From Paraburkholderia tropica (lineage in GTDB: Bacteria; Pseudomonadota; Gammaproteobacteria; Burkholderiales; Burkholderiaceae), in NCBI RefSeq assembly GCF_914484835.1, contig NZ_CAJZAR010000073.1, forward strand, positions 1,271 through 54,712: DNA of 53,442 nt, written 5' to 3'. The notes under the pieces are model-generated. The model did no database searches. It saw only the letters and a list, made by a program, of their open reading frames with translations, and was not told the origin of the DNA. Position numbers and translations under genes: made by a program. Below, one piece after another: positions 7,236 to 15,496 of the stretch; within the stretch, counting starts at the first letter, position 1; every line of letters begins with the position of its first letter.

Positions 7236-7275
7236 TGTATTACAATTGTCGATGTTGGTCGTATAATGTATTACA
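7236..7275 (+). promoter_or_regulatory. Promoter with TGTATTACA operators before the RHH gene
   Basis: TATAAT at 7262-7267 is a perfect -10; ATTACA at 7239-7244 is a moderate -35 at 17-bp spacing. TGTATTACA, a 9-bp palindrome, occurs at 7236-7244 and 7267-7275, overlapping both promoter elements, and GTATTACA again at 7179-7186. Autoregulation by the RHH protein is inferred. Confidence 0.65.
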
Positions 7276-7286
7276 TAGAGGCATAC

Positions 7287-7721
7287 ATGAAGAAAGTGAC
7301 CGCTGTGCGGCTTGACGACGAGGTGAGGCAACGGCTCAGGTCCATCGCGAGCGAGAGAGAAACAACCGTTTCCGCGCTAGTCGCCTTGGCAGTCGATCGC
7401 TTCCTTCGCGATGAAACTTTCCGCGATGAACTCGCGGACATGGAGCAGCGGCTGGCCACAACGATGGTTCGTGCGCTGACGGAGACAGCCCGAGTTGGCG
7501 ACGATGTGCAGCTTGTGATCGCCCAGGTCGATCAACTCATCAGGTTCATGTTTCAGGTCACTCCAGAAATATTTGATAAAGAGGCTGCGGCGATCGTCGG
7601 TTCGCGCCGATATACAGGGTTTCTCGAATCGTTTGCGACGCAGTTCGTCGGGCGGAAGCGACGCGCGGTGTTTGCCGCAGAGGTGGACAAATCCGGGGCA
7701 GATGACGGTGATGGGCAATGA
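7287..7721 (+). CDS. Ribbon-helix-helix DNA-binding protein
   Basis: A 144-aa protein. The first 45 residues show the RHH plan: strand VTAVRL, helix DDEVRQRLRSIASERE, turn TTVS, helix ALVALAVDRFLRD. The rest is helical, probably an oligomerisation part. The ATG at 7287 has AGAGG upstream; the longer form from 7218 would start upstream of the -10 and is unlikely. Divergent from the TraK-like operon and beside the putative oriT, it may be a TraJ/TrwA-like relaxosome factor or an autorepressor. It overlaps ssb by 4 bp. Confidence 0.75.
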   Translation: MKKVTAVRLDDEVRQRLRSIASERETTVSALVALAVDRFLRDETFRDELADMEQRLATTMVRALTETARVGDDVQLVIAQVDQLIRFMFQVTPEIFDKEAAAIVGSRRYTGFLESFATQFVGRKRRAVFAAEVDKSGADDGDGQ

Positions 7722-8170
7722 GCAAGGATATAAATAGGGTCATATTGAAGGGGCGAGTAGGGGCCAAGCCGACATTGCGATATATGCCGAGCGGCGACGC
7801 TGTTTGCACATTCAATCTGGTAACTCGCCACGGGTCGCACGACGAATGGCATAAGCTCGTCGGCTATTACGAAAATGCCGAACAGGCGTCGCGCGAATTT
7901 GATCCCGGCGATACGGTCTGGTTTGAGGGTTATATTCGGACCCGTTATTTTTTAACGGACGAAGATAAAAAGGCCAACCGCACCAATAAACGCTCCGTTC
8001 TTGAGCTTGTCGCTGAAACGTGGTGTGTGGTTAAAAAAGGTAAAGCCGCTCAAGATAATCCGGGTTCCGGTGACGATGAGTCTGATTCTGATATTCCATC
8101 GACGCCGCATGAAGATATTCAGGACGCCAGCGATGCTTCTGAAACACCAAAACCACTTTCCTATTTGTGA
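7718..8170 (+). CDS. ssb: Single-stranded DNA-binding protein (OB fold)
   Basis: A 150-aa protein with an SSB-type N-terminal OB fold (residues 5-105: NRVILKGRVGAKPTLRYMPSG, then FNLVT, D-x-V-x-F-E-G). The tail is acidic and disordered. The usual C-terminal tip DDDIPF is not at the end; DSDIP occurs about 25 residues before it and the protein ends in KPLSYL, so partner binding may differ from host SSB. Coupled by ATGA overlap to the RHH gene. It probably coats transferred single-stranded DNA in the recipient. Confidence 0.88.
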   Translation: MSKDINRVILKGRVGAKPTLRYMPSGDAVCTFNLVTRHGSHDEWHKLVGYYENAEQASREFDPGDTVWFEGYIRTRYFLTDEDKKANRTNKRSVLELVAETWCVVKKGKAAQDNPGSGDDESDSDIPSTPHEDIQDASDASETPKPLSYL

Positions 8171-8180
8171 GGATTAACTG

Positions 8181-8498
8181 ATGCGTTCCATTAACACCAA
8201 GCTGTCTCTGTGTGCGGTCGCGGTTGGCGTGGCGGCAGTGCTGGCAGGATGCGGCAAGCCGGCGCCGGTCGTGACCGAGGCGGCGCCGGCCCGCGACGCG
8301 GCCTACTACGCAGCCCACCCCGACGAGGCCAAGGCGCGCGACGTTGCCTGCAACAAGTCGAAGGTCGCGGGCGCATCGTTCTCTGCTGGCGAGGTTTCCG
8401 ACTGTGATGCGGCCAGAAAAGCGGCCCACGAGGCAGACAACCCGGTGTATGTGCCCAGCGGTGCAAAGCACTTTTCGAGCGCGGGCGGGAGCCACTAA
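8181..8498 (+). CDS. eexN: EexN-family entry-exclusion lipoprotein
   Basis: A 105-aa lipoprotein precursor: lipobox LAGC with Cys24, then the EexN signature YYAAHPDEAKARDVACN (about 42-58) with Cys residues at 57 and near 74. EexN-type proteins sit in the cell envelope and stop entry of a like plasmid. GTGAGGA lies before the ATG. Its C-terminus, HFSSAGGSH, is nearly the same as that of the TrbJ-like protein at 12741-13436. It precedes trbB. Confidence 0.85.
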   Translation: MRSINTKLSLCAVAVGVAAVLAGCGKPAPVVTEAAPARDAAYYAAHPDEAKARDVACNKSKVAGASFSAGEVSDCDAARKAAHEADNPVYVPSGAKHFSSAGGSH

Positions 8499-8505
8499 CG
8501 CAACT

Positions 8506-8521
8506 TTCTCGCATGCGAGAA
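8506..8521. promoter_or_regulatory. ParB/KorB-type palindrome, site 2 of 6, before trbB
   Basis: TTCTCGCATGCGAGAA, symmetry extending to 18 bp. It ends 16 bp before the trbB ATG and lies in the short gap after eexN, so a bound protein could block transcription or translation of the secretion operon. Confidence 0.78.
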
Positions 8522-8537
8522 ACATAACGGGGGTTTT

Positions 8538-9518
8538 ATGTTCAGCAACTGGGAGCCGGAGCGCCAGTCGAGGGCGCTTGAAAAACTCAGTCGGGAAATG
8601 GGCGACACGATCCTGACTGCCCTTGCAGACGACTATACGCAGGAGGTTCAGTTAAACCCGGACGGGCAGCTCTGGATCGAGCGGTTCGACACGGGGCGCG
8701 GCAAATTGGGAAGTCTCTCGTCGGTCCTTGCTCACGCACTCTTGGATACCATCGCGGACATTCTCGGGGTCACGGTCAACCCGGAAAACCCGCTGCTGGA
8801 AGGCGAATTGCCGATCCGTGATTGCCGGTTTGCGGGTGCGGCGCCGCCCATCGTCATTGCGCCAGCGTTCTCGATTCGGACGCCCGCGACGAAGATTTAC
8901 ACGCTCGCGGACTACGTTGAAGCGGGGATCATGACCGCCGAGCAGGCGGAAATCCTGAAAGATGCGGTGCGCGAGGGTAAGAACATTCTCGTAATCGGGG
9001 GAACGGGCTCCGGCAAGACAACCCTGCTTAACGCACTCGGCCACGCTCTTTATGAGGAGTCTCCCGATATTCGCATTCTGCTGATCGAGGATACGCGCGA
9101 GCTCCAGTTTCCGTTCGAGAACAAAGTGGCCCTGCGCACCAAAGTCACTGGCGATACGAAGATCGGCATGCAGGATCTTTTGATGTTTTCACTTCGGATG
9201 AAGCCGGACCGGATTATTGTCGGCGAAGTGCGCGGCCGTGCCGCCGCAGACATGCTCGATACGTGGAACACCGGGCACGAAGGGGGTATGGGCACCATTC
9301 ACGCAAACAGCGCGGCAGACGGCGGGACGCGTCTCATGGACATGCTGCGTCAGGCGGACATGCCCGCGGACGTCGCGATGCGAAAAATCGCCACCAGTAT
9401 CGACCTGTTTGTGAGCCTCCAAAAGAGGCATTCGACGGGCGGCAAGCGCCGTCTTGAAGAAATTTTGCGCCTTGATGGCGTGAAGGATGGCGAGTTCGTG
9501 TTCGAAGCTCTCGCCTGA
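8538..9518 (+). CDS. trbB: TrbB/VirB11 transfer ATPase
   Basis: A 326-aa hexameric traffic ATPase that powers T4SS assembly and substrate transfer at the inner membrane. Walker A GGTGSGKTT is at 154-162; the Asp box (LLIEDTRELQF) and the RIIVGEVRG Walker B follow; the His box GTIHANS is near 256. Length is right for TrbB. GGGGG lies 4 bp before the ATG. First gene of the trb operon. Confidence 0.95.
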   Translation: MFSNWEPERQSRALEKLSREMGDTILTALADDYTQEVQLNPDGQLWIERFDTGRGKLGSLSSVLAHALLDTIADILGVTVNPENPLLEGELPIRDCRFAGAAPPIVIAPAFSIRTPATKIYTLADYVEAGIMTAEQAEILKDAVREGKNILVIGGTGSGKTTLLNALGHALYEESPDIRILLIEDTRELQFPFENKVALRTKVTGDTKIGMQDLLMFSLRMKPDRIIVGEVRGRAAADMLDTWNTGHEGGMGTIHANSAADGGTRLMDMLRQADMPADVAMRKIATSIDLFVSLQKRHSTGGKRRLEEILRLDGVKDGEFVFEALA

Positions 9519-9526
9519 TTTTCGGG

Positions 9527-9544
9527 GTATAACAAGTGCTATAC
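9527..9544 (+). promoter_or_regulatory. Transfer-promoter operator GTATAANAWGTGCTATAC, copy 1
   Basis: GTATAACAAGTGCTATAC, with the extended -10 TGCTATACT at 9538-9545; the -35 is weak. It lies between trbB and trbC. Copies 2 and 3 are at 13522-13539 and, inverted, at 25540-25557. Confidence 0.7.
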
Positions 9545-9589
9545 TCCAGAACGCAGCAATCCGCTAAACCACCGTTGAGGTTGACCACA

Positions 9590-9937
9590 ATGAAAAGCAT
9601 TAAAACCATCGCGCAGGGCGTTATTTCCCGGCTGCGCGCAACCCGTAGCGTCGCAGCCGTCGGCGTCATGGTCGCAGCAAGCGCGGCTCACGCGTCCTCG
9701 CCCAGCGCCGGCGGCTCCGGCATGCCGTGGGAGAACCCCCTGAACACGATCCTGACGTCGCTCCAGGGGCCGGTCGCACGCTTCGGCATCATCGCCTCGA
9801 TCATCATCACCGGGATCTTGATGGCCTTCGGCGAACACGGTTCGGGCTTCAAGAAGCTGATGGGCATCGCCTTCGGCGGCTCGATCGTGGTTGGTGTTGT
9901 CGCGTTCGTCACCGCGCTGTTCGGCGCCGCGTTCTAA
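9590..9937 (+). CDS. trbC: TrbC/VirB2 conjugative pilin precursor
   Basis: A 115-aa protein with a long signal peptide ending near AHA-S (residue 35), then two hydrophobic helices (GIIASIIITGILMAF and GIAFGGSIVVGVVAFVTALFG) as in VirB2/TrbC pilins. The ATG at 9590 has TGAGG upstream. TraF (22660-23196) is the probable maturase, since IncP TrbC is processed and cyclised by TraF. Confidence 0.92.
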   Translation: MKSIKTIAQGVISRLRATRSVAAVGVMVAASAAHASSPSAGGSGMPWENPLNTILTSLQGPVARFGIIASIIITGILMAFGEHGSGFKKLMGIAFGGSIVVGVVAFVTALFGAAF

Positions 9938-9947
9938 GGGCGCCGCC

Positions 9948-10259
9948 ATGAACACGCCGCGCAAGGTTGTGCTGCGGCAATCGTTGGTCCGCCCGATTCT
10001 CCTGGGCGGTGCGGACCGCGATTTGACCATGATTGTCGGGTCATTCGCCGCAGCTTTGATTTTTGGGGTTGGCAGCAAAGAGGCCGTCGTAATGGGCCTG
10101 CTGCTCTGGTTTGTCGGGCATTGGGGTTTGGTGCAACTGGCCAAGTCGGACCCGTACATGCGGGACGTCGCGCGCCGTCACTTCAACTACAAGAAGTATT
10201 ACCCCGCGCAGACCTCGGAGAGCGCCCCGTCCGCAATCGTTAAATACTACAAACGGTAG
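9948..10259 (+). CDS. trbD: TrbD/VirB3 inner-membrane protein
   Basis: A 103-aa protein of the VirB3/TrbD type: a short N-terminus, then two close membrane helices (TMIVGSFAAALIFGV and AVVMGLLLWFVGHWGLVQL, about 27-65) and a DPYM motif. It lies directly before trbE, as in other trb operons. Confidence 0.9.
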   Translation: MNTPRKVVLRQSLVRPILLGGADRDLTMIVGSFAAALIFGVGSKEAVVMGLLLWFVGHWGLVQLAKSDPYMRDVARRHFNYKKYYPAQTSESAPSAIVKYYKR

Positions 10260-10267
10260 GCCGCGCC

Positions 10268-12760
10268 ATGCTCAATCTTCGCGAATACCGCAACCGTCTG
10301 AAAGGGTTTGCGGATCTTTTGACTTACGCCTGTATGGCGGACGAGCACACCATTCTGCTAAAGACGGGTGCGTTCATGACGTCGTTCTACTTTCGGGGTG
10401 AGGATCTTCAGTCATCCACCCACGAAGAAATGGCGGCCATCGCGGCACAGGTGAATGCCGGGCTCATGAAGTTCGGGACGGGCTGGCTCCTGCACGTTGA
10501 CGCAATCAAGGTGCCCGCAACGAACTATCCTGCCCGCAACCGTAACCACTTCCCCGATCACATCACGGCGCTGATTGATGAAGAACGCCGCATGCAGTAC
10601 CAGACGGAGGGGCTGCATTTCGATACCGTCTATGCGATGACGTTCACCTACACCGTCCCGCCGGAACTTCAGCAGCGCGTGACCAGTTGGTTTATCGAGG
10701 ACGACACGCGCTCGAAGGACGTGGATTATCACGCGGTGTTGGCGCGTTACAAGGAGTATGTCGATGAAGTTGTCCGCACGCTGCGTTCGCAGATTCACGT
10801 TCGTCAGATGGGCGGTGAGGAACTGCTGACCTATCTGCACAGCTGCATTACGGGATTGAACCATCGCGTGCGCGTGCCGAAGATCCCGATGTATCTCGAC
10901 GCAGTGCTCTCCAGCAAGGACTACTTTGGCGGTTTGAAGCCGCGCGTCGGCAAGCGCAACGTGCGGGCCATCACTCTTACCGGCTACCCAGCGGAAACGC
11001 AGCCGGCCATCCTGGATCGGCTGAACTCGTTGCACTTCGAATATCGCTGGAACACGCGTTTTATCGCACTCGATCCCAACGACGCAAAGAAGATCATCAC
11101 CAAGTATCGTCGCAACTGGTTCCAGAAGCGGCACGGTCTGGCCGGGATCGTCAAGAGCGCTTTCGGCGGCGGCGAAACGTGGTCGAATACCGATGCAGTT
11201 TCGAAAGCACAAGACGCTGACGCGGCAATCAACGATATCGAGTCCGGGTTGGTGCGATACGGGCTCTACACGGCCACGATCATCGTGTCCGATGAAAACC
11301 TCGCGCACGCCGACGAGCATGCCAAGGCGGTGCAGGATCTGTTGGAGGAATTCGGTTTCGCCAGCCAGATCGAGACCGTCAACGCTACCGAAGCGTTCCT
11401 TGGCACATTGCCGGGCGAAGGCTTCGCGAACGTCAAGCGCGTTCCGATTCACACACTTAACCTCGCGGACCTCCTGCCGCTTACTTCGGTCTGGTCGGGC
11501 CGAGATACGCACCCGTGCCCGTTCTATCCGAAGAATTCGCCGCCGCTTATGTATGCCGCGACGACCGGGGCAACGCCTATCCGTGTGAATTTCCACGTCG
11601 GTGACGTCGGCCACACCGGGATCTTTGGCCCGATCGGCGCGGGTAAGACGACGCTGTTGAATCTGGCTGTTGCGCAGCACTTTCGCTTCCCGGATGCCGA
11701 GGCGATCATCTTCGACTACAAGTACGGCTCCTACGTGCAGACGAAGGCTGCCGGCGGCCACCATTACGATATCGCTGGCGAAAAGAACGCCCCCAGCTTC
11801 TGCCCGTTCGGTGATTTAGAAACGCCCCAAGACCGTGCGTGGGCGAAGGAGTACATCGGTCTGCTGTTCGCGCTGCATGTGCCCGAGACCCAGAAGATCA
11901 CCCCGGAGCAAAGCAATCGTATCCATAAGGGCGTGGAGCGCCTGTACGAGTCCACCAAGGATATTGCCGATCCGGTTGCGCGCGCAGCCGCGCGCACGAT
12001 GACCAATATGCGTATGCAAATCCAGGACGAGGAAATCAAGGCCGTTCTGGACTACTACACCGTATCTGGTCAGGCAAAACTCCTGGATGCCAAGGCGGAT
12101 TCGATCAGCGATGCCCGTCTGATTTCTTTCGAGACCATGCACCTAATGGAAATGGGGGAAAAGGCCGTTATCCCGGTTCTTGAGTACCTGTTCCGTACCG
12201 TCGCAAAGAAGCTCCGCGGCCAGCCGCTGATGGTCGTGCTGGACGAAGCCTGGCTGATGCTGGCGCACTGGTTCTTCCGGGAAAGGCTTGTTGCGTGGCT
12301 GCGTTTGCTTCGATCGTTTAACGCACACGTTGTTTTCGCTACGCAGAGTTTGAGTGAAGCAGTGAACTCGCCGATCGCAGACATTGTGTTTTCGTCGCTC
12401 GCGACGAAGATACTGCTGCCGAATCCCGAAGCGCTCACCGAACAGATCAAGCCCCTGTATTACAAGATCGGCTTGAACGAGCGCCAGATCGAAAACCTCG
12501 CGAACGCGACCAAGAAACGCGACTACTACCTGATGAGTGCGGAAGGCAGGCGGATGATCGACCTTGGCCTTGGCAGGGTCGCCCTCGCCTTCGTCGGTGC
12601 ATCCGGCATTGATGCCGTCAGGCGTTGCGACGAACTCGAAGCGCAACACGGGAAAGCGTGGATCGAACACTGGATGCGCGAACAGTCGGTGCCCGAGGAC
12701 TGGATTGAATACTGGAAAAAAGAGGCGCAGAGAGACCACCATGAAGAAGCTATTGCTTAA
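10268..12760 (+). CDS. trbE: TrbE/VirB4 ATPase
   Basis: An 830-aa VirB4-family ATPase, the largest energy source of the channel. Walker A GPIGAGKTT is near 454-462 and Walker B VVLDEAWLML near 655; FATQSLSEA (motif before the C-terminal lobe) follows. Length is near RP4 TrbE. It starts 8 bp after trbD, and its 3' end overlaps trbJ by 20 bp. Confidence 0.96.
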   Translation: MLNLREYRNRLKGFADLLTYACMADEHTILLKTGAFMTSFYFRGEDLQSSTHEEMAAIAAQVNAGLMKFGTGWLLHVDAIKVPATNYPARNRNHFPDHITALIDEERRMQYQTEGLHFDTVYAMTFTYTVPPELQQRVTSWFIEDDTRSKDVDYHAVLARYKEYVDEVVRTLRSQIHVRQMGGEELLTYLHSCITGLNHRVRVPKIPMYLDAVLSSKDYFGGLKPRVGKRNVRAITLTGYPAETQPAILDRLNSLHFEYRWNTRFIALDPNDAKKIITKYRRNWFQKRHGLAGIVKSAFGGGETWSNTDAVSKAQDADAAINDIESGLVRYGLYTATIIVSDENLAHADEHAKAVQDLLEEFGFASQIETVNATEAFLGTLPGEGFANVKRVPIHTLNLADLLPLTSVWSGRDTHPCPFYPKNSPPLMYAATTGATPIRVNFHVGDVGHTGIFGPIGAGKTTLLNLAVAQHFRFPDAEAIIFDYKYGSYVQTKAAGGHHYDIAGEKNAPSFCPFGDLETPQDRAWAKEYIGLLFALHVPETQKITPEQSNRIHKGVERLYESTKDIADPVARAAARTMTNMRMQIQDEEIKAVLDYYTVSGQAKLLDAKADSISDARLISFETMHLMEMGEKAVIPVLEYLFRTVAKKLRGQPLMVVLDEAWLMLAHWFFRERLVAWLRLLRSFNAHVVFATQSLSEAVNSPIADIVFSSLATKILLPNPEALTEQIKPLYYKIGLNERQIENLANATKKRDYYLMSAEGRRMIDLGLGRVALAFVGASGIDAVRRCDELEAQHGKAWIEHWMREQSVPEDWIEYWKKEAQRDHHEEAIA

Positions 12761-13436
12761 AGGCGCGGCGGCGGCCCTGTTTGCCGCTACATCGGCTCCG
12801 TCGTTCGCCGGCGCGGTTGCGGGTGCCACCGAACCGACGCAGATCCTCAACAATATCCAGCTGGTGTTGCAGTACGCCCAGCAGGTCACGATGGTCGAGA
12901 ATCAACTGAAAGCTCTTGCGAGCCTGCCTAGCCAGCAATGGGGGAGCGCGTCGCAGGATTTGAGTGCGCTCACCCAGATTGTCAGCTCCGGGCAGACGTT
13001 GAGCTACACGATGCAGAACATTGACCAGCAGTTCAAGCAGCAGTATCCGGGCTATCAGTCGGGAACGAACTACACGAGCTCATACCAGCAGTGGGGCACC
13101 AACACGCTCGATAACGTGCGCGCGGCGCTCAATGCCGCCGGTCTACAGTCATCGCAGTTCGCCAGCGAACGATCGGCACTGAGCGCCATCCAGGCGATGG
13201 CGAACAGCCCCACCGGCCAGACCCAGGCGATCCAGGCGGGCACGATGATCGCCAGTCAGACCGTCGATCAACTCCAGAAGCTCCGGCAACTGATGATGGC
13301 GCAGATGCAGTCGCAGGACACCTACATCGCCGAGCAGTCGCAAACGCGCCAGACGCAAATCGGCACGCAGCAGGATCACTTCCAGGTGTACACGCCCACC
13401 GGCTCCCATTTCAGTAGCGCAGGCGGCTCGAACTAA
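12741..13436 (+). CDS. trbJ: TrbJ/VirB5-like secreted channel protein
   Basis: A 231-aa protein with a cleavable signal peptide (residues 1-23, ending SFAGA) and a long Gln-rich helical body with a coiled-coil (ILNNIQLVLQYAQQVTMVEN), typical of P-type TrbJ. VirB5-class proteins sit at the pilus tip. The C-terminus ...GSHFSSAGGSN matches the end of the EexN-like lipoprotein (8181-8498), although the DNA differs. The start at 12741 (leader AGAGAGACCACC) overlaps trbE. Confidence 0.88.
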   Translation: MKKLLLKGAAAALFAATSAPSFAGAVAGATEPTQILNNIQLVLQYAQQVTMVENQLKALASLPSQQWGSASQDLSALTQIVSSGQTLSYTMQNIDQQFKQQYPGYQSGTNYTSSYQQWGTNTLDNVRAALNAAGLQSSQFASERSALSAIQAMANSPTGQTQAIQAGTMIASQTVDQLQKLRQLMMAQMQSQDTYIAEQSQTRQTQIGTQQDHFQVYTPTGSHFSSAGGSN

Positions 13437-13512
13437 AGGTCGCAGCGGATTGGGCTCCATTAAGTGATTGTTTTTATGGGGCTTATTTCTGTTGCGAAGG
13501 GGTGATATGGTC

Positions 13513-13540
13513 TTGAAGAAAGTATAATATGTGCTATACT
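13513..13540 (+). promoter_or_regulatory. Promoter with operator copy 2 before the trbL part of the operon
   Basis: TTGAAG (13513-13518), a 16-bp spacer and TATACT (13535-13540, extended by TGC) form a good sigma70 promoter. Operator GTATAATATGTGCTATAC (13522-13539), flanked as AA...TT, overlaps spacer and -10, so a bound repressor would shut the promoter. Confidence 0.78.
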
Positions 13541-13574
13541 TTTATCGTGGCCATAGCCCCTACTGGAGTCGATC

Positions 13575-13850
13575 ATGCAAGTTCTTGGCTTATTTGGCGT
13601 GTTCCTTGGTGAGTTCGCCTTGCGTTTCCTTCTGTTGCTTTATGCCGTGCCCTTCTTCTTCATGGTTGTGGGCTACCGGTTCTATCGCGACGGTCAGTGT
13701 GCGCAACTCGTTGCAGCGGATTCTGTGGGCGTGATGGCGGCGCGCAAGCAATCCGTTGATGGTGGCAAGGTGATGCTGCTCGGGCTCGCGCTTGCCGTTC
13801 TCGTTTTCTATCGCGTGGAGTTGTTCCGATGCGCAGTGCATCTGTTCTAA
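13575..13850 (+). CDS. Small membrane protein in the trbK position
   Basis: A 91-aa protein with two or three hydrophobic helices (about 3-35 and 65-85). It lies between trbJ and trbL, where IncP plasmids carry the TrbK exclusion lipoprotein; no lipobox is present here. Its end overlaps the TrbL start by 22 bp. The family is not recognised. Confidence 0.65.
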   Translation: MQVLGLFGVFLGEFALRFLLLLYAVPFFFMVVGYRFYRDGQCAQLVAADSVGVMAARKQSVDGGKVMLLGLALAVLVFYRVELFRCAVHLF

Positions 13851-15472
13851 AACCGGTTCATCTGCTGTTTCTCACGCTGCTGATGGCCCTGCTTGTGACG
13901 CAGCCGGCGCATGCGGATTTGCTGGATCAGATCGCGCAGTCCTATCAGTCGGCGTCATCAAGCTGGCAGAGTAAGCTGTTCGATATCGCCAAGAGCCTGT
14001 TCATCAAGCTCGCGATGCTGGAAGTCCTCTGGTCCGCTATCTGGTGGGTCATCAACCGCGACGAGCCCGACAGGCTCATGAGCAACCTCATCAAGAAAGT
14101 GATGGGGTTGATGTTTTTTTGGGCGATCCTTCTCAATTTCTCGACGTGGATTCCCGCGATCATTAACGGGTTCTCGCAGGCGGGCCAAACCGCAGCGGGA
14201 ATCGGCGCACTCACGCCATCGCAAGTTCTCGATACCGGGTTGCAGCTTTCGACGGGCATCTTGAACAAGGTGTCGTTCGACATTTTCAGTTCGGACGGGA
14301 TGCTTACCGCGTTGACCGGCGCATTCGCGGGCATTCTGATCCTCATCGCATTCACCGTCATCGCCGGTCAAATGCTGGTGACGCTCATCGAGAGCTACAT
14401 CGCGATTTCGGCGGGTGTGCTGTTTCTCGGGTTCGCGGGTAGCCGGTGGACCACATCGTTTGCCGAGAAGTACATCAGCTATTGCGTATCGGTCGGCGTG
14501 AAGCTGTTCGTCACATACCTCATCATCGGCGTGGGCCAAAGTCTTGCCGGTCAGTGGACAACGCTAATCGTGGACGGGATGAAGGCCAAGGACTATCTCC
14601 CGATCGTTGGCAGTTCGATCGTCTATATGTTCCTTTGCTGGCAGATCCCTTCCCTCGCATCGAGCATGCTCAGTGGTGCCGTGAGCATGACGCTGGGAGG
14701 CGCGGCGGCAACTGCCGCGAGCGTGGGCGCAGCGGGTGCCGGCGCAGTCGGCATGGCGGCAGCAAGCGCGGCTGGGGCGATGGGCGCAGCCAAGGGTGTA
14801 GCGGGTGGTGCGAGCGGCCTGGCCAGCCTGGCCAGCGCTGCGGGTAGTGCGGCATCCGCGGGCGGTGCCAGCGGCCCTATGAGCATGATTTCGGGGGCAA
14901 TGGGTGCGGTCGGCGGAGCGGTCGGGGGGGCGATCACCGATGGCATAAAGGGTTTGGGCGCGCAGTCCACAGCAGGGCAACTCGCGAGCCGCGTGAGCGC
15001 CGGGACCGCGGCCGCGACCGACAGCAAGGCAATGTCAGCGGCGGGCAATGTTCCCGCGCCGTCGAGTGGTACGGCAGGAGGTGCTACCGGCGCAGGCAGC
15101 GCGGCGAGCGGCGGGGCTCCATCAGTACCCGTGCCGTCGAGCTCGCAGTCCCCCATCATCGACACGTCCACCTCTGTTTCGCAAGCACTCCAGCAACGCG
15201 ACGCTGGCGAGGCGCAGCAGCCCAGCGCCCCGTCCAGCAGCGCTCCGGCCAGCACCGAATCGCCCGCAGAGGCGAGTGCGAGCGCCACCTATCCGACGAG
15301 CAGCGCGCCGCCGTCGCCGAGTTCGGATAGCAGCAGGAGCGCACAGCCAAAAGCGCCGCAGCGTTCCACGCTCGAACGCATGGCGACCAGCGCGAAGGCA
15401 ATGAGCCAAACGCCAAACGATTCGGCGGGCGGCCAGGGCATCCAGATCGACATGAAGCACACCAGAGACTAA
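13829..15472 (+). CDS. trbL: TrbL/VirB6 polytopic channel protein
   Basis: A 547-aa protein: signal peptide (to about 30, QPAHA), five to six membrane helices up to about residue 290 (for example VMGLMFFWAILLNF, GILILIAFTVIAG, VGVKLFVTYLIIGVG), then a Gly/Ala- and Ser/Pro-rich low-complexity tail of about 250 residues. This is the layout of P-type TrbL. It forms part of the inner-membrane translocation path. Confidence 0.93.
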   Translation: MRSASVLKPVHLLFLTLLMALLVTQPAHADLLDQIAQSYQSASSSWQSKLFDIAKSLFIKLAMLEVLWSAIWWVINRDEPDRLMSNLIKKVMGLMFFWAILLNFSTWIPAIINGFSQAGQTAAGIGALTPSQVLDTGLQLSTGILNKVSFDIFSSDGMLTALTGAFAGILILIAFTVIAGQMLVTLIESYIAISAGVLFLGFAGSRWTTSFAEKYISYCVSVGVKLFVTYLIIGVGQSLAGQWTTLIVDGMKAKDYLPIVGSSIVYMFLCWQIPSLASSMLSGAVSMTLGGAAATAASVGAAGAGAVGMAAASAAGAMGAAKGVAGGASGLASLASAAGSAASAGGASGPMSMISGAMGAVGGAVGGAITDGIKGLGAQSTAGQLASRVSAGTAAATDSKAMSAAGNVPAPSSGTAGGATGAGSAASGGAPSVPVPSSSQSPIIDTSTSVSQALQQRDAGEAQQPSAPSSSAPASTESPAEASASATYPTSSAPPSPSSDSSRSAQPKAPQRSTLERMATSAKAMSQTPNDSAGGQGIQIDMKHTRD

Positions 15473-15496
15473 CGGCACTGATCGCGAGAGACCACC

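Larger units (their letters stand above)
6781..7286. other. Putative oriT/stb region
   Basis: This 506-bp divergent gap separates the TraKLM-like operon (leftward) from the RHH and SSB genes (rightward). It holds the TGCACAC repeat array, hairpins at 6922-6950, 7022-7048 and 7117-7137, a shorter one at 7090-7106, and a promoter at 7239-7267. In IncP and IncW plasmids oriT lies in just such a place. No relaxase gene is in the window and no nic sequence could be assigned; the sequence TTATCCAGCAG at 7110-7120 is only loosely like an IncP nic. Confidence 0.6.

Noticed and set aside
10412..11764. 450-codon minus-strand open frame inside trbE
   Set aside because: Antisense shadow; no start context and no domain.
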